Shown here: positions 1-12,577 of the stretch, in pieces
Layout: every line of letters begins with the position of its first letter
Position numbering within the stretch: position 1 is the stretch's first letter
Origin: Neoarius graeffei
Lineage: Eukaryota > Chordata > Actinopteri > Siluriformes > Ariidae
Direction: 5' to 3'
Length of the DNA stretch: 64,000 bases
Assembly: GCF_027579695.1 (NCBI RefSeq)
Contig: NC_083575.1
Location: forward strand, 36,651,154 to 36,715,153
Notes under the pieces: model-generated
The model's input: the letters and a program-made list of their open reading frames with translations, nothing else
Database searches by the model: none
Told to the model about the DNA's origin: nothing
Made by a program: the position numbers and the translations under genes

Positions 1-435
1 GAACTCCTTTCTGATATTGCTCCACTATTTGTCGGTGCAGAATTAGGGGGATTGGTGATCCTCTTCCCATCTTTACTTCTGAGAGCCGCTGCCACTCCAA
101 GATGCTCTTTTTATACCCAGTCATGTGAATGACCTATTGCCAATTGACCTAATGAGTTGCAATTTGGTCCTCCAGCTGTTCCTTTTTTGTACCTTTAACT
201 TTTCCAGCCTCTTATTGCCCCTGTCCCAACTTTTTTGAGATGTGTTGCTGTCATGAAGTTTCAAATGAGCCAATATTTGGCATGAAATTTCAAAATGTCT
301 CACTTTCGACATTTGATATGTTGTCTATGTTCTATTGTGAATACAATATCAGTTTTTGAGATTTTGTAAATTATTGCATTCCGTTTTTATTTAGAATTTG
401 TACTTTGTCCCAACTTTTTTTGGAATCGGGGTTGT
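1..435 (-). mobile_element. Tc1-like element, right end with transposase N-terminus, cut by window edge
   Basis: The terminal inverted repeat ends at TTTTGGAATCGGGGTTGT (435). It matches the opposite end of the copy at 60794, which starts ACAACCCCGATTCCAAAA. Inward, on the - strand, an ATG at 70 opens a frame beginning MGRGSPIPLILHRQ that runs off the window. This looks like the N-terminal DNA-binding part of the transposase whose C-terminus is seen at 61013-61459. The two copies therefore show opposite ends of one family. Confidence 0.75.
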
Positions 436-624
436 AACTTATACAACATATATGTACATGCATGCATTTTCACTGATGAAACGTAAAAGACTAATTAAAT
501 AATCAGATGAACTGAGACAATCACATTCTGAAGCAAATTAAATAATCTTATACCAGTAACTTAAACACACAATACAAGTTCCATGTATTAATCTAAATGC
601 AGGTAAACAAATGTGAATCGCAGC

Positions 625-1008
625 TTACCCGTCTGTGTTCTCGCTTCTTGAAGGCCGAGTATGTCCCGTTCCGGCCCGGGTTTTAGCAACAACCCTCGGC
701 TCACACTCCGGGAGAACTGGTGCAACTGAACATACTTTCCTTTGCTTGTGGTTTTCTTTTCCTTTAATTTTTGGTACTGCACCCTCTTTCAATACGGGCT
801 TATAGCCAACGCTTCTCAACAGATCAGAGGTCTTGTACGAGTAAAATGTGCAGAACAGAGGAGAGACCACTTCGTAGCTGCCCAATGTGCCCGTGAACTT
901 CTCACAAAATGCATCCAAATCTTTGCAGTTTGAACATTCTTGGGCCATGAATGCAACGCAAATCCGCCTTGTGTTGCTGCACCAGCCAGCAACACATCTA
1001 CGTGGCAT
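625..1008 (-). pseudogene. THAP-type exon fragment of a transposon or THAP gene
   Basis: The - strand frame begins MPRRCVAGWCSNT, a typical THAP start with the first C-x(4)-C pair. It then passes directly into a tail (SPLFCTFYSYKTSDLLRSVG) that is not THAP. The middle of the THAP finger (the W, the H-x-F/CSEHF block) is missing, so this looks like a deletion product. The frame reaches a GTAAGC donor-like sequence after SRSENTDG. Fish carry many THAP exons inside DNA transposons, and three or four further THAP starts occur in this window. No clear termini were found here, so a host gene's first exon is not excluded. Confidence 0.5.
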
Positions 1009-1258
1009 GGCGATAAATTAGCTCAAAATGGAGGCTCGGAGTTGCAGTCAGCTCTGTGTTTTAGTATAGCGGAAATGGCAACGAGAACGATAGCCTTCCT
1101 GCTGTGACGTTACGGACGCCAAGGTCATTAACTCAGACCGCTACCTATATAGATCACTTTAATCGTAAAAATTACTATATTAGATTTATTGTTAACGCTT
1201 AAAACTATTCCTGTGCCATTCTTGAGGTCTCAAGGCATTTATAAACAACTAGATAGAA

Positions 1259-1640
1259 CTCGACGCCAACGGTGTCGATGGGGATGCCTCCGCCCGGTAG
1301 ACTACACGCCTTATTAAGTTGTGATTTGGGGATGGACATTTGACCTCACAGTAATCTTGACCTGGTGAAAGTACTTGTATCAGCCTTGGAGATACTGTGT
1401 TCACAAGGTTTTCGGACAAACATCTGACCTCACAGTGACCTTGACCTTAGACCTTTTGATCTCAAAATCTAATCAGTTTATCTTTGTCCCCAAATCCACA
1501 AATGGTGAAAGTTTGGTGAAATTCCTTTCATTAGCCTTTGAGATCACGTTCACAAGGTTTTGGGACGGACGCACGGACAGACGGACAACCCGAAAACATC
1601 ATGCCTCCTGCACCTTACGGTGGTGGAGGCGTAAAAAGTG
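1259..1640. repeat. dispersed repeat with hairpin end, shorter copy
   Basis: It starts with a self-complementary end (GACGCCAACGGTGTCGATGG) and ends in the GGTGGTGGAGGCG region. Between them are stretches such as TTGACCTCACAGT and ATCTCAAAATCTAATCAG. The same family lies in the opposite orientation at 55476-56092, where the inner unit is repeated about three times. Both copies abut the flank CTAGATAGAACT. The frames at 1375-1832 are incidental. Confidence 0.6.
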
Positions 1641-1918
1641 AGGCCGTGGTTCTGCGTATATGCTTTAAAATGTCCTCCATGGTGGCATGGACCAAGATAT
1701 CTTTTCTCCATCATTACAGGAAGATTACAGATTAGAAATTATAGGAAGAGACTCTGTGCTCTTACTGTCTCCAGTGGCAGGCATCAATTAACATTTGTGA
1801 CACCTTCCCAGAAGAGAATAACAGCATTATAATTTTGAAACCACAATTTTTTTTTGAAATCACAAAATACCAATTTGAGCGCCTAGAGGTTTAATCAGGA
1901 AATGTTATCGGCCAGCTT

Positions 1919-2620
1919 AATACAGTGGATATATTTTAATGTCTACACTGCCGTGTTAAAATGGAAGGGTTTTGTGAAGTCAAAAAAAAAAAGAAGCCAA
2001 GGTAAATCATGTCAGAACTTTCCCCACCTTTCATATGAAGTTGCAAAGTATACAAATGAAGTGAAAAATGAAGAAAAATAATCTTACCATAACCTAGTTG
2101 AATACTTTATTGAAGCACCTTTTGATTTTATTCCATTTCTTAGTCTCTGAGTAACAGTTTGTCAGCATGGCACATCTTAACTTGGCAATATTTTCCCACT
2201 CTCGTTTCTTCCAAAAACATCCTTGAGCCATGAAATTTTAAACGCATCTCCTGTGCACATCCCACCTCGGGTCACTCCACAGATTTTTCGTTGGATTCAG
2301 GTCTGAGCCCATTTCAGCAGTGATCTTGATGAAATTCCTTTTCATTTTCACCTTGCTATCATATGCCCAAATTTTTTGCACAAAAGTCGACTGGTATTTG
2401 TAGCTGTTCTTGATTCCCTCCACCTTGATAAAAGCTCCAGGTCTGACTAAAGAAGAGCAGCCCTAAAGCATGATGGTGCCACCACCATGCTTCACCTTGG
2501 GTATAGTGTTCCATTTGCTCAAAGCATGCGCAGCAGATTAGAACATCTGCAATGCCATTAGGACTAATGACAGCACTATGCACCTGTTCCGGATTAGAGC
2601 ACCATCACAGCGCACACTCA
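1919..2620 (-). mobile_element. decayed Tc1-like element
   Basis: The left end (acagtggatatattttaatg, then GTTAAAATGGAAGGGTTTTG) resembles ends of a Tc1 family seen again at 6240-6330 and at 56860. The - strand carries broken transposase: one frame has GSDLNPTKNLW, the DLNP block with the catalytic-glutamate position lost, and an overlapping frame has LLFFSQTWSFYQGGG. Multiple frameshifts mark it as an old relic. Confidence 0.55.
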
Positions 2621-3026
2621 TGAGCACTTTCTAACCACACAGACTTGAAGTATATGTGCTGTACTTAGTCTTTCACGTTACCAAGCCTCGTGTCTGTGTG
2701 TTACCTTTCTGGTTTTGACTTTTTGTGTATTTGGACTCTGCCTTTCATCTTTGCTTCTTCCATTTTGTTTGCGCCTCGTGTGCTCATTGCCCATTTCGCA
2801 ATCCTGCCTTTGTCTTACGTTTTTGAGCTGCTTGTTTGTAAATAAACACTCTTCAGTGTAATTACATCCGTCATTCACCTGCTTACGCGACACACTGAGC
2901 CATGCGCTCTTCTTCCCACCAGAGACTAACAATAAGTAATCAAGTCCGCAGTCAAGTTAACAATACGCGTTACTGCCATAAAACAAAGGCTTAACTAGCC
3001 TTCGGTTTTAATCACTGACCATTATC

Positions 3027-3535
3027 CATGGATGCGAATGGCGCGCCTTTTGGCGGATGCCCTCTTTTTCACGGCTGTCTGGGGGACTTGTGTGAATCGT
3101 GCAAATCCGATGAGTTTTTTTTTGTTGTTGTTGTTTTTGTTTTTTTTTGGGGGGGGGCGCGTTGGAGTTTCTGATTATAATTTCATCAAAGTAAATTCTG
3201 TATTAAAATGACTAAATAAGCAAATGCCGTTACAGTCCATGAAACATAGGAAGTATAAGTATGAGAAGAAAACAGTAAATCCGAAAGCTGCGCACGTAAA
3301 GCCAATTACGTAACTTGCGTTGGACTGATGGAAATCCTTGCGCGTGCAGTGAAGTGCAGCCAGCAGCAGATAATGGCGCGCAGCCAATTGGCTTTACGTG
3401 CGCAGCTTTCTGATTTACTGTTTTCTTCTCATACTTGTACTTCCTATGTTTCATGGACTGTAACGGCATTTGCTTATTTAGTCATTTTAATACAGAATTT
3501 ACTTTGATGAAATTATAATCAGACACTCCAACGCC

Positions 3536-3566
<31 letters not shown>

Positions 3567-3668
3567 AACAAAAAACAAAACTCATTGGATCTGCACGATT
3601 CACACAAGTCCCCCAGACAGCCGTGAAAAAGGCGGCATCCGCCAAAAGGCGCCCAGTTTGCATCCATG
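3027..3668. mobile_element. foldback (long inverted repeat) element
   Basis: Almost the whole 642 bp is one palindrome: CATGGATGCGAATGGCGCGC at the left is mirrored by CATCCATG at the right. The arms share the CACGGCTGTCTGGGGGACTTG block, a G-run/C-run pair and the CGCACGTAAAGCCAATTACG block. Direct repeats ATTATC (3021-3026 and 3669-3674) flank it. Related partial copies lie at 32998-33490, 28300-28500 and 30570-30690. It encodes no protein; the frames here are mirror artefacts. Confidence 0.75.
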
Positions 3669-3724
3669 ATTATCAAGAATGGTGATCAAAGGACCAAGAA
3701 AATTATGAAATGGCTGTTGATACC

Positions 3725-4613
3725 TAGCCTGGCAAGCCAGACTTAATGTGAATATTTAGTCTGGTCTCGGTCGTAGACATTTCCGAAGGGTGTGGGTGGA
3801 ACAACCCGCTGTCTTTCAAACTGTCTCTGTGCGTATAGGCCAACGCTCTGACCAATCAGCGCAACAGTGACTGTGACGTAGTCAGAGCGACAGAAAGCAG
3901 TGGGGGAGGCCTTGAAATAATTTTTCAAAATGCGTATTAATTAATAAACAGGTTCTAGATATTAAGAAGTTTGGAGATAATGACCACAAGTTTGGAGTCT
4001 GTACCACATACTTAACATACACTTTTTTTTTTTCAAGTGTTTTTCAAGGGTTTGCTTAAACTGTTTTTGAGAGTTTTTATTTAGTGGTGTTTGGTGAAAT
4101 AATTTCCCTTAAATTTAAAATGACGGGAAAATAAGAAACAATCAAAAAGTAATGTTTCAAAGCTGTTTTTATTAATTCTTCGTACTGCACAAACTAGCCC
4201 CATCCTTTTGGCTATGAGCGGAGCCAGCTGGTAGATCAGACTTTTGCCATAGCCGGTCGGCAAAACAGCGAAAACGTCCTTCTTGAAAAGGAATGAGTGG
4301 AGAGCCTCTTCCTGCTCATGTTTCAACGAAAACTCCAAGTCTAATTCTTCTAAAACTGATTCCAAAGCGGAGTCAAACGCGCGCTGTTCGCTAGCCGTAG
4401 CCATCTTTCCTGTTGTGCTTTCTCCAGCGTCGCGCAGCTTTGTCGTCACTCCTGCAAAAGCCCGCCCAAAGAATCCAAACAAAAACCTTGCGTTGTGATT
4501 GGCGGGCACGATTTGATGCCCGGGGTGTTTTGTTGATATGGTGCGAGGCTAGACCCACTCGCAGGCAAAAATATTTTTGGCCGCTAGGCGGGTGGGTCTA
4601 GTTTACTAGGCTG
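3725..4613 (-). mobile_element. DNA transposon with 9-bp target duplication carrying a RecQ-like helicase exon (copy 1)
   Basis: A perfect 9-bp direct repeat GTTGATACC (3716-3724 and 4614-4622) flanks the element. Its ends are TAGCCTGGCAAGCCAGAC and the complement of GTCTAGTTTACTAGGCTG, imperfect inverted repeats. A 9-bp duplication is typical of Mutator-like (MuDR) elements; the assignment is inference. Inside, on the - strand, is the helicase exon described separately. The same element lies inverted at 25563-26158. Confidence 0.75.
4081..4509 (-). CDS. RecQ-like helicase N-terminal exon, within transposon copy 1
   Basis: The likely start is MATASEQRAFDSALESV at about 4404; an upstream in-frame MPANHNARF at 4509 is also possible. 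An acidic helix is followed by LKHEQEEALHSFLFKKDVFA (Q-motif-like) and VLPTGYGKSLIYQLAPL, a Walker A motif with the TGYGKS form typical of RecQ/SF2 helicases. After RMGL the frame leaves the family, as expected at an exon end, so only the first exon or a truncated gene is present. Copy 2 keeps the same exon up to FKKDV. It is probably carried by the transposon rather than a host gene. Whether the family's full-length element has a whole helicase cannot be seen here. Confidence 0.6.
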   Translation of the reverse strand: MPANHNARFLFGFFGRAFAGVTTKLRDAGESTTGKMATASEQRAFDSALESVLEELDLEFSLKHEQEEALHSFLFKKDVFAVLPTGYGKSLIYQLAPLIAKRMGLVCAVRRINKNSFETLLFDCFLFSRHFKFKGNYFTKHH

Positions 4614-6520
4614 GTTGATACCACTAAACTTAACACCTAGTTAAAGAGCACCGGTTTTTATACCCCTCTGCCCAGCGACATAAATGACATCAGTGATTTG
4701 CAACAAAACTAAATGGTGAAGATTTGGAAAACATGGCGAGTCAGTGGATAGACACTGACAGCGGTACACCGGTAACCTCCATCATTTCCAGAACAGATGA
4801 AGAAATTGTCACCTCTGTCCGTGATCCTTTAACTTGGTCAGTGAACTACAGTAGTGACTCGGAAGGAGAAATTTGTGATAAGGTCCCCCAAGGAGATCGT
4901 TATATATGTTGCGGTGTATATGGAATTGGGCTGATGACACATTTTGCTGCTGGTTTAGTGCAGATGTATTTTGAGAGAGGGTTTCTGTCTCGCCACCCCA
5001 TAACCCAGACGTGAAGAATACAAGAGATTGTTGTGACATACAGAGAGTAATCAGTATTTGTCAGATATTCCTGCAGATCTTCTATAGTAGCTATCATGGC
5101 AGTCTCCACGGTACACTTTGTCTTGTCCTGTTGTAAATTTTTGAGGGACGTTCTGTTCTTGGAAATGTCAGTGTGGCGCTCCATTTTTTTTTTCTTTTTT
5201 TTTTCTCTCTCTTCACTTGGAGAGCCTTCACGGTGTTTTGGAAATGCTTTTGTACCCCTTTCCTGATTTGATGACTTTCGACAAGTGAAATACCACACAG
5301 GCTTTGTAAGCTCTTTGAGGACCGCAGCTTCAGCAATCAGATGAAACCAAGATTAAGAAAATTCCACAGAAACAGCTGGTCTTTATTTGGGGATTAATCA
5401 GATTAATTTCATTGACAGCTGTATGATTACTTTTGACTGAGAGCGAATGTGATGAGTTCAATCGCATGAACACAGCCACGTTACCAAAAACTAAAAAATA
5501 AGAGTATTGTGCAATGCTAATTAGAAATGGGTCTGCACACTTGCGTAATCGGGTTATTGGAACTCTTCCCCCCAGTTTTTCTCTAAAGTGTGTGTTTGTT
5601 TTTCACTTAGTGACAGGTTCAGGAATCATTTAATCCACTCCTCTTTCTGAATTGTTTGAGCTGATACCCATCCCCATAGATATGCATTCTCTTGTTTCAA
5701 TACATTTTATTTCCTCATGTGGCGCATCCGAACCACGTGTTGGTCTGTTTACAAACTGCTTGGCAGCCAGTTCAGGAAAGTCACGTGAGGTCATGCGTGG
5801 GTCAGAGGTCGCGACTGCAGAGCCACAGCAAACATGGCGGATCGCCCAGATCAAACGAAGACTCCTAAATCGAGACGACCCCCACCCGACGATTTTAAGG
5901 AAGTATCTGAGGTTGTCAGAGGCAAAATGTGCTAGAAAAGAGAGGGGGAAAAACACGGAGGCTGCCGGTTCCACCATGTTTGTTGCGACCTTACTTATGA
6001 TGATATAATGAGGGTAAACTTCGGCCGTTTCCGTACCCAAGTGTCAACATTAGCGCGCAGTGTTTTTCCAGCTCATTCACCTTCGCAGGCATGATGCAAT
6101 GGGCAATACAGCATGTGATTCAAGTACCTAGGGGTTATTCTAGCTCCACAGTGTACTCTTCATCTTTTTAATACGTCAACCTGTGTCGCTTTAATTACTG
6201 TACGTTGTAGTTTCACATTGAGGGTGGAAAAAGTTCTGACGTGACTTTTTTTTTTTCCCCTCCCCCTTTCACAGAACCCTACCATTTTAACAGGGGTGTG
6301 TAGACCTTTTTATATCCATTATATATGCACTTATCCATTTGTTTTGTAAGTCTAGTAATTCTAAGGATGAAGTGATGTTGCGTTTGACAGATTTGGCAGC
6401 CCTCTCTAGTTACATGAACACATGGTCAGTGAAGACACGTTTGAGACATATGAAAAGGCTAGGCGTGAATGATTTCCCATCTTGGCTGACCATAAGCTGC
6501 ATGTTAATACCAGGTGTGCA
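4614..6520. other. intergenic or ubr2-intron stretch, repeat-derived in part
   Basis: There is no host exon I can recognise. One coding-like + frame at 4724-5014 (starts MENMASQWIDTDSGT, acidic, rich in S/T) has no family I can name and may be a transposon passenger exon. A second CpG-rich stretch near 5780-5990 contains an ATG (ATGGCGGATCGCCC) and a short basic frame that stops after about 33 codons. Sequence at 6240-6320 resembles a Tc1-family end (CATTTTAACAGGGGTGTGTA). Confidence 0.35.
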
Positions 6521-7092
6521 CACAGTGCTGAGCGTAAATGAGTGCACCCCTTTTGAAAATTAACATTTTAAACAATATCTCAGTGAAGACGAAGAATTTC
6601 CAAAATGTTGACAAGACAAAGTTTAATATAACATCTGTTTAACTTGTAAGGTTAATAATATAAACTTGGATTACACATTTTTCAGTTTTACTCAAATTAG
6701 GGTGGCGCAAAAATGAGTACACCCCACTGAAAGTCTCTGGAGCAAAGCTAAATTGTAGACTACAGATGTCTAATTTAACAAGAATACAATCACAGGTGAG
6801 TCGAATGGTGGATTAATGTTTCCCTTCTCTGCAGAAGACATGTCATTTTTGCTATTAAAAAAAGAGATGCATTGGGTTGTTTGTGTCGTTTCCCTGCCTG
6901 TACGTCTTAATGCAATAGCGCTCATTTAGGCTAGTTGTTTTCTTGTTTTTAAAATGAAACAAATGTCGATTTATTGTATTCTTCCCCAGCAAGCTTAGGA
7001 AGCTTAGGAACATCACTGCTCGAATATCTGCTAAACTATCATTTTAATGAGAGCACGGGTAGACTAACTAACATTTAAACATAACTTCGTTT

Positions 7093-7415
7093 TATTTAAG
7101 ACCTTCCGTGTCAGGTTCCAGGCTCCGCGGGGTGCAGCTGCACCACTGGTGCTTCTGATCACTTCCCTGGGAGAAATGTTTCCCGACTTCAGAACTTTGG
7201 CTGAAGTGGCGCTGGTTATTCCAGTCTCCAGTGTCGCAGCAGAGCGCGGGTTCAGCCTTAAGAATAAAATTAAAACGTCAATGAGAAGTCGTCTGTCCGA
7301 GGCAGAGACGCAAAATTTAATGACAATTGCCTCGGCAGCAGTCTCCGTTGACGACTTTGATTATGCACAAGCGAGCTCCCAATTTAAATCCATGCGGGCC
7401 AGAAGGAAGGTTTGA
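7093..7415 (+). pseudogene. hAT transposase C-terminal dimerisation (hATC) exon
   Basis: An acceptor-like CAG near 7113 precedes a frame reading FPDFRTLAEVALVIPVSSVA, then AERGFSLKNKIKTSMRSRL and ETQNLMTI. This is the conserved hAT dimerisation motif (SAAxERxFS...N.IKT..R.RL). No upstream transposase exons are seen. The block TCTAACGCAACCACTG at about 7834-7849 may be the right terminus of this hAT. Confidence 0.75.
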
Positions 7416-7855
7416 GCTCACGCAAACAGGTCAAATTAGATTGTCACTTAAATCGTTGTAGTGGACTGTTCATATTTTAACTGCAATTGTCTTGCTACGT
7501 TGTAAAATAACATTGTTCATATGCCCGTTAAGGCACAACAGCCACAATGTTTTTAGCGGAGGGAAAACGGGTTCACGAGTGACCGAACGTCAGAATCTCT
7601 GTTCATCTTTTTGCATCATAAATACATAAATAAATGATTTAAATAATACAAGCTTGTTCTGTGAATTAATTTTTAAATGAAAATGAGTCCATGAAAACAC
7701 AAGTTATTAAATATGTAGCATTTATAGCCTATATACATTGTCATTTAAAAGTTAAAATAAAATGACAGATAATAATGGACAATGACGGAATTTTTACGAC
7801 CCTGTCCGTCAAAATGACGGACAATGAAAAAGTCTAACGCAACCACTGGCACATA

Positions 7856-8383
7856 CACTACCGTTCAAAAGTTTGGGGTCACTTTGAAATGTCCTTATTT
7901 GTGAAAGAAAAGCACTGTTCTTTTCAGTGAAGATCACTTTAAACTAATCAGAAATCCACTCTATACATTGCTAATGTGGTAAATGACTATTCTAGCTGCA
8001 AATGTGTGGTTTTTGGTGCAATATCTCCATAGGTGTATAGAGGCCCATTTCCAGCAACTCTCACTCCAGTGTTCTAATGGTACAATGTGTTTGCTCATTG
8101 CCTCAGAAGGCTAATGGATGATTAGAAAACCCTTGTACAATCATGTTAGCACAGCTGAAAACAGTTGAGCTCTTTAGAGAAGCTATAAAACTGACCTTCC
8201 TTTGAGCAGATTGAGGTTCTGGAGCATCACATTTGTGGGGTCGATTAAATGCTCCAAATGGCCAGAAAAATGTCTTGACTATATTTTCTATTCATTTTAC
8301 CACTTATGGTGGTAAATAAAAGTGTGACTTTTCATGGAAAACACAAAATTGTCTGGGTGACCCCAAACTTTTGAACGGTAGTG
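7856..8383. mobile_element. Tc1/mariner-type MITE, TA-flanked
   Basis: Perfect terminal inverted repeats CACTACCGTTCAAAAGTTTG / CAAACTTTTGAACGGTAGTG lie at 7856 and 8383, each followed by GGGTCAC inward. TA dinucleotides flank it at 7854-7855 and 8384-8385. The 528 bp has no coding potential. It sits within the mosaic nested in the Tc1 at 6521. Confidence 0.88.
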
Positions 8384-9319
8384 TATAAGGACAAAACATG
8401 GCAATATTTAAGCATTCAAAATGTTTTGTTTAGTTTATTTAAAACCAAAACAAAATACATTGAGCGTAAATACAATGAGATAAACATTCTGTCTCAATAG
8501 CCTAAACATAAAATACATTGTGCTCAGTAAATCTTAAAACCATGTTTCTCTTTTTTGTAAAATAAGATTTCTATTTTTGCAAACAATGAACCTTTTATCT
8601 GTACATGACACTTTTTAAATTCACAGCATGAATGAATTTTCTTTTTCACAGCATGAGACTTGAATGTGCAATCACTATTCAAATCACACTGTCATCATCT
8701 CAGTGTGATTTTTCACACTGAAATTCATATCAATTTTCCTTACCTTCGCCTCTTTGCAGTAGCCTAGTCTTTGCAGGGCTGCAGCTGTTCTCTCTCACGT
8801 CCAAAGTTTACAATTTGCGCTGCTGCTGGTCTTTCTGCTGCAGGTAACAGTGTGACTGTAGCGCTTTAAGGAGTCCGTGTAGAACACGCCGCCATGTCAG
8901 TTCCGATCTTCGAGCCAGCGCACGTCGAAATTAATAAATCTTACTGTATTATCTGTTCAGCACAGGGGCCACAACAGGGGCCAGGAGCAATTTTACAGGG
9001 TCACTGGCCCCCCCGGTCCCCGTTTAAAACCGCCTATGAAAGTACCCATCTAAAAATCTACTCGAGTAAAAGTAAAAAAGTACTCAATTTAAAATGTACT
9101 TTGAGTAAAAGTTACTTAGTTACTTTCAATTATTTGATGTAAAAAAAAGAAAGGACAAGTCATAAATCAAATTGTTTTTAATGAACTATTAGTCCACATA
9201 ATAACCTTTCAGGCAGTATAATGTATAAATTTTTGTTTGGACTACCCCATCAAACATTTTCAAGTACAAGTGGCATAACTTGTAAATTCTGTCATCCATT
9301 TTTTTTCTTTACTGACAAA

Positions 9320-11020
9320 CGCCTGCTATTTTTATGTACCTGTACCTGTCGTCTTCGCGCCCGAGGTGGCACAAAAGGCTTCAGCAGTTTCTCTCCATTT
9401 CTTCTTGTCCGCAGCAGTCTCCCTCGCCTCATCCCATGATCTCCATCCAGCCTCAGCTCTTTCTTTCTCAACTGTCTGGCGCCATGTTGTTTTTGGCCTT
9501 CCTCTCTTCCTTTTTCCTTCTGGTGCCCAGGTCATAGCCACATTCATGAGATTGTTTCCGTCTTGCCGTAAGATGTGTCCAATCATCTTCCACCTCCTCC
9601 TCTTCACTTCATTGCTTAGCGGCCTACAGTTTGCTTGCTTCAGGAGTTCCTCTGTGGATACATGTTTTTCCCAACGTACTTTCATTATTCTTCGAAGACA
9701 TTTGTTGTTGAAAACGTCTATCATCTTACTATCTCCTTGATTCATTTTCCACGTTTCACAGCCATATACCAGGATTGGCACAACCAGCGTCTTATAGAGC
9801 CTAAGTTTAGTTTTCCTTGATATATTGCAGGATCTCCAGATCTTTTTCAGTCTTATGAATGCCCCTCTCGCTTTCGACAAACGGTTCTTCAGGTCTTTCA
9901 TGCCTCCACCATCTTTACATACTGTTGCTCCTAGGTAACTAAATTCTTCCACATCTTCAATCCTGTCTTGTGTTCTGATGGTAGTGTTCTTGGCTGCTCG
10001 GGTTAATTCTCATCATCTTTGTCTTCTGCACATTGATCTTCAATCCCACACGCCTAGCTTCTGTGTCTGACTTGTTTAATTTATATTGCATTTGTTGCTT
10101 GGTGGAAGAGAGCAATGCAATGTCATCTGCGAAGTCTAGGTCATCCAGCTTTGATGTAAATTTCCATCTTATTCCGTTTTCGCCATTCCCGACTGTTCTC
10201 ATTACCCAGTCAAGTACTATTAAGAACAGGAACCCTGACATATTACAACCTTGCTTTACTCCTGTGGTGACTTCAAACCATTCGCCTGGTTCACCCTCTT
10301 CTTCAACTGCACATTGAAAGCCATCATAGAATAACTTTACCATCCTCACCAACTTCTCCGGTATTCCATATTTCTTCATGATTATCCACAAACTCTCTCT
10401 ATGTACCGAATCAAAGGCCTTCTCAAAATCTACAAATCCGAGGTATAAAGTCGCCTGCCATTCATTCACTTGTTCCGGTATGTTTCGTAGAACAAACACC
10501 TGTTCTGTTGTTCCTCTTCCACTTCTATAACCGGCTTGTTCCATTCTCAGTCTTTTGTCTACTCCATTACGTAGCCTGTCGATAATGATCCGACTAAGTA
10601 TTTTCCCTGCAACAGACAGAAGGGTTATACCCCTGGAGTTCTTGCATTCCTTCAGGTTTCCTTTCTTTGGTAATTTTATTATCAAGCCTTGCTTCCATCT
10701 GGTGGGTACTTTCTCATACTTCCAGATGTTCTTCAATAATTCATGTATTTTCTTTCCAGAAAATTCTCCACCTGCCTTCAGTAACTCTGCCGTAATCGAG
10801 TCTGTCCCTGGTGCTTTTCCATTCTTCAGTCTTCCTATGGATGATTTTACTTCTCCCATTGTTGGTTCATTTGTTTTTATCTCTTCTATGATATCAGTGA
10901 ATTCAAAGCCGTTGTCTTCCTCCTCGGTTATTGGGTTTGTTGGTGCTTCTCTATTAAGAACTTCTTGAAAGTGCTCTGTCCATCTAGCTTGTATATCCTC
11001 CTTGCTACTTTTTATGCATA
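9320..11020 (-). pseudogene. LINE reverse transcriptase (RTE-like), 5' truncated, one frameshift
   Basis: Reading leftward from about 11010, the protein runs through NGKAPGTDSITAELLK, GITLLSVAGKILSRI, QAGYRSGRGTTEQVF, FVDFEKAFDSVHRE, GVKQGCNMSGFLF and LDFADDIALLSS. These are the reverse-transcriptase blocks with the FADD catalytic pair. After a one-base frameshift near 10005 it continues with FSYLGATVCKDGGG, YGCETWKMN and GKRKRGRPKTTWRQTVEKE. No endonuclease domain remains. Assignment to the RTE group is from motif style. It lies inside the hAT ending at 12493. Confidence 0.8.
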
Positions 11021-11199
11021 CTTGTATTTATATTTATATAAATATTATGTATGTATATATGTGTATATATATACACAGAGTCTACCTGTAATGTGCAATT
11101 TTTCCGAGCCTCTCAATAAAGCAATTTTTCTATACTTTTTCACGGTAGATAATGCAAATAAGCCCTCTGTATTTAATCCTTCGTTTGTCTAATTTGTAT

Positions 11200-11290
11200 T
11201 TCAGTTTTATTTGTTATCTGTTTGACATTTTCTTGCTACTGTAACAAGTGAATTTCCCCGATGTGGGATGAATAAAGTGAATCTAATCTA
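11200..11290 (+). repeat. LINE-type 3' tail fragment
   Basis: The stretch GTGAATTTCCCCGATGTGGG then ATGAATAAAGTGAATCTAATC resembles the 3' end of fish CR1/Rex-type retroposons, which end just after such a tail. No linked coding sequence is seen, so this is probably a short 5'-truncated copy. Confidence 0.4.
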
Positions 11291-11945
11291 TTAAAGCCAC
11301 TAAAGCAGACCTACTAAATGACATATATGAAATGTAAACCAACCAAACTCAAAGTGTCCTGGGCTCTCACGATTTAAAGACAGCTAAGCGATTCCTTAGT
11401 AACACTGTGCTCTTCCTTATATAGAAAATATAATTGGCAAATCAACTGCATAATGTTTACAACCTGTCGAGGGGTAATGTGCAAACTATTTTGAGACCAC
11501 CCCATAAAACATTTTTAAGCAAAGTGCCAAATTCTGAATTGTATGGTCCAACTCAAACACCACAATAAAAAAAGAAAAGAAAATCAAAGTATCCAAGACA
11601 GTGAAAATGTTTTGATGGCCTATCAGTGACCTCCCAAAGCTCTAGTCTAGGCTACAGCTAACAACCCAGGACCTAGTCTATACATGAATTAGGATTTTTT
11701 CATAAGAGACCAATTGCAACTAAAACCATGCACTCGTATTATTTCTGTCGTTCTGATAAAACGAATTTGTAAACGTGAGGTGATTCATTTCATTTAGACT
11801 ACTTCACTTGAAACGTTAGTGATCAGTATGGATGCTAGGCGGCCAAAAGAATTGATAATGAAGGCACATTTTACTCAACAGTGGAAGGTTTTAACCAAAC
11901 AATAAATATAACGTTTGGGATACACAGGTAAATGCACATATCTAC

Positions 11946-12493
11946 TTACCACCACATGCTTCCGCAGATTTGATGTGGAAGTTTTGTAGACCGATAGCTC
12001 TGTATGGCGAGGCAGGCACATTTTGCTTTGCATTGCATTATTATGTTATTGCCTCGTTTGCGTTTGAATGCAAAGTACTGGCTGAGATACGGCCAAGGAT
12101 TTCCCTCGCTGTCCGGCGCATCTGTTCCACGGGAATTCTCTTCTTGGCAATCCTCAACCTCCTCCATGACTACCTCTATCTCTTGCTCGGCTATCTCGGC
12201 ACCAGCCATCATCCAACGATACATGTAGGCTAATATGGATATTCCGTGCGTGCGCCTGCGCCAGTTTCCTTTCAGTTCAGGCCAATTTTTTTTTTTCCCT
12301 GCATTTAATTTTTTATTTTTTTTACTCCGTAACGGGCGGTTTTCGAATGTAGCGAAGTAAAATACTTGGTTCAAAATGTACTTGAGTAAAAGTAAAATTA
12401 CCCATTTCAAAAACTACTTAAATTACAAATTACACAAAAAATTACTTAATTACAGTAACGTGAGTAAATGTAATTCGTTACTTTCCACCTCTG
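11946..12493 (-). mobile_element. hAT element 5' end with BED-finger exon
   Basis: The terminus is CAGAGGTGGAAAGTAACGAA read on the - strand from 12493, with repeated GAGTAAAAGTA subterminal motifs common in fish hAT elements. The first exon (start about 12228, MAGAEIAEQEIEVV) reads into WPYLSQYFAFKRKRG, a BED-finger-like segment, and reaches a GTAAGTA donor near 11947. A similar subterminal block at 9045-9130 may mark the other end, which would place the LINE at 9320-11020 inside this hAT. Confidence 0.6.
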
Positions 12494-12577
12494 GTCATTA
12501 CACAGGTGTCCAGCAGACAGTTGACTATAAAAGGGTATTACTTAAAGAAAACCCCTCCCCATTTCATGCGGTCAGCA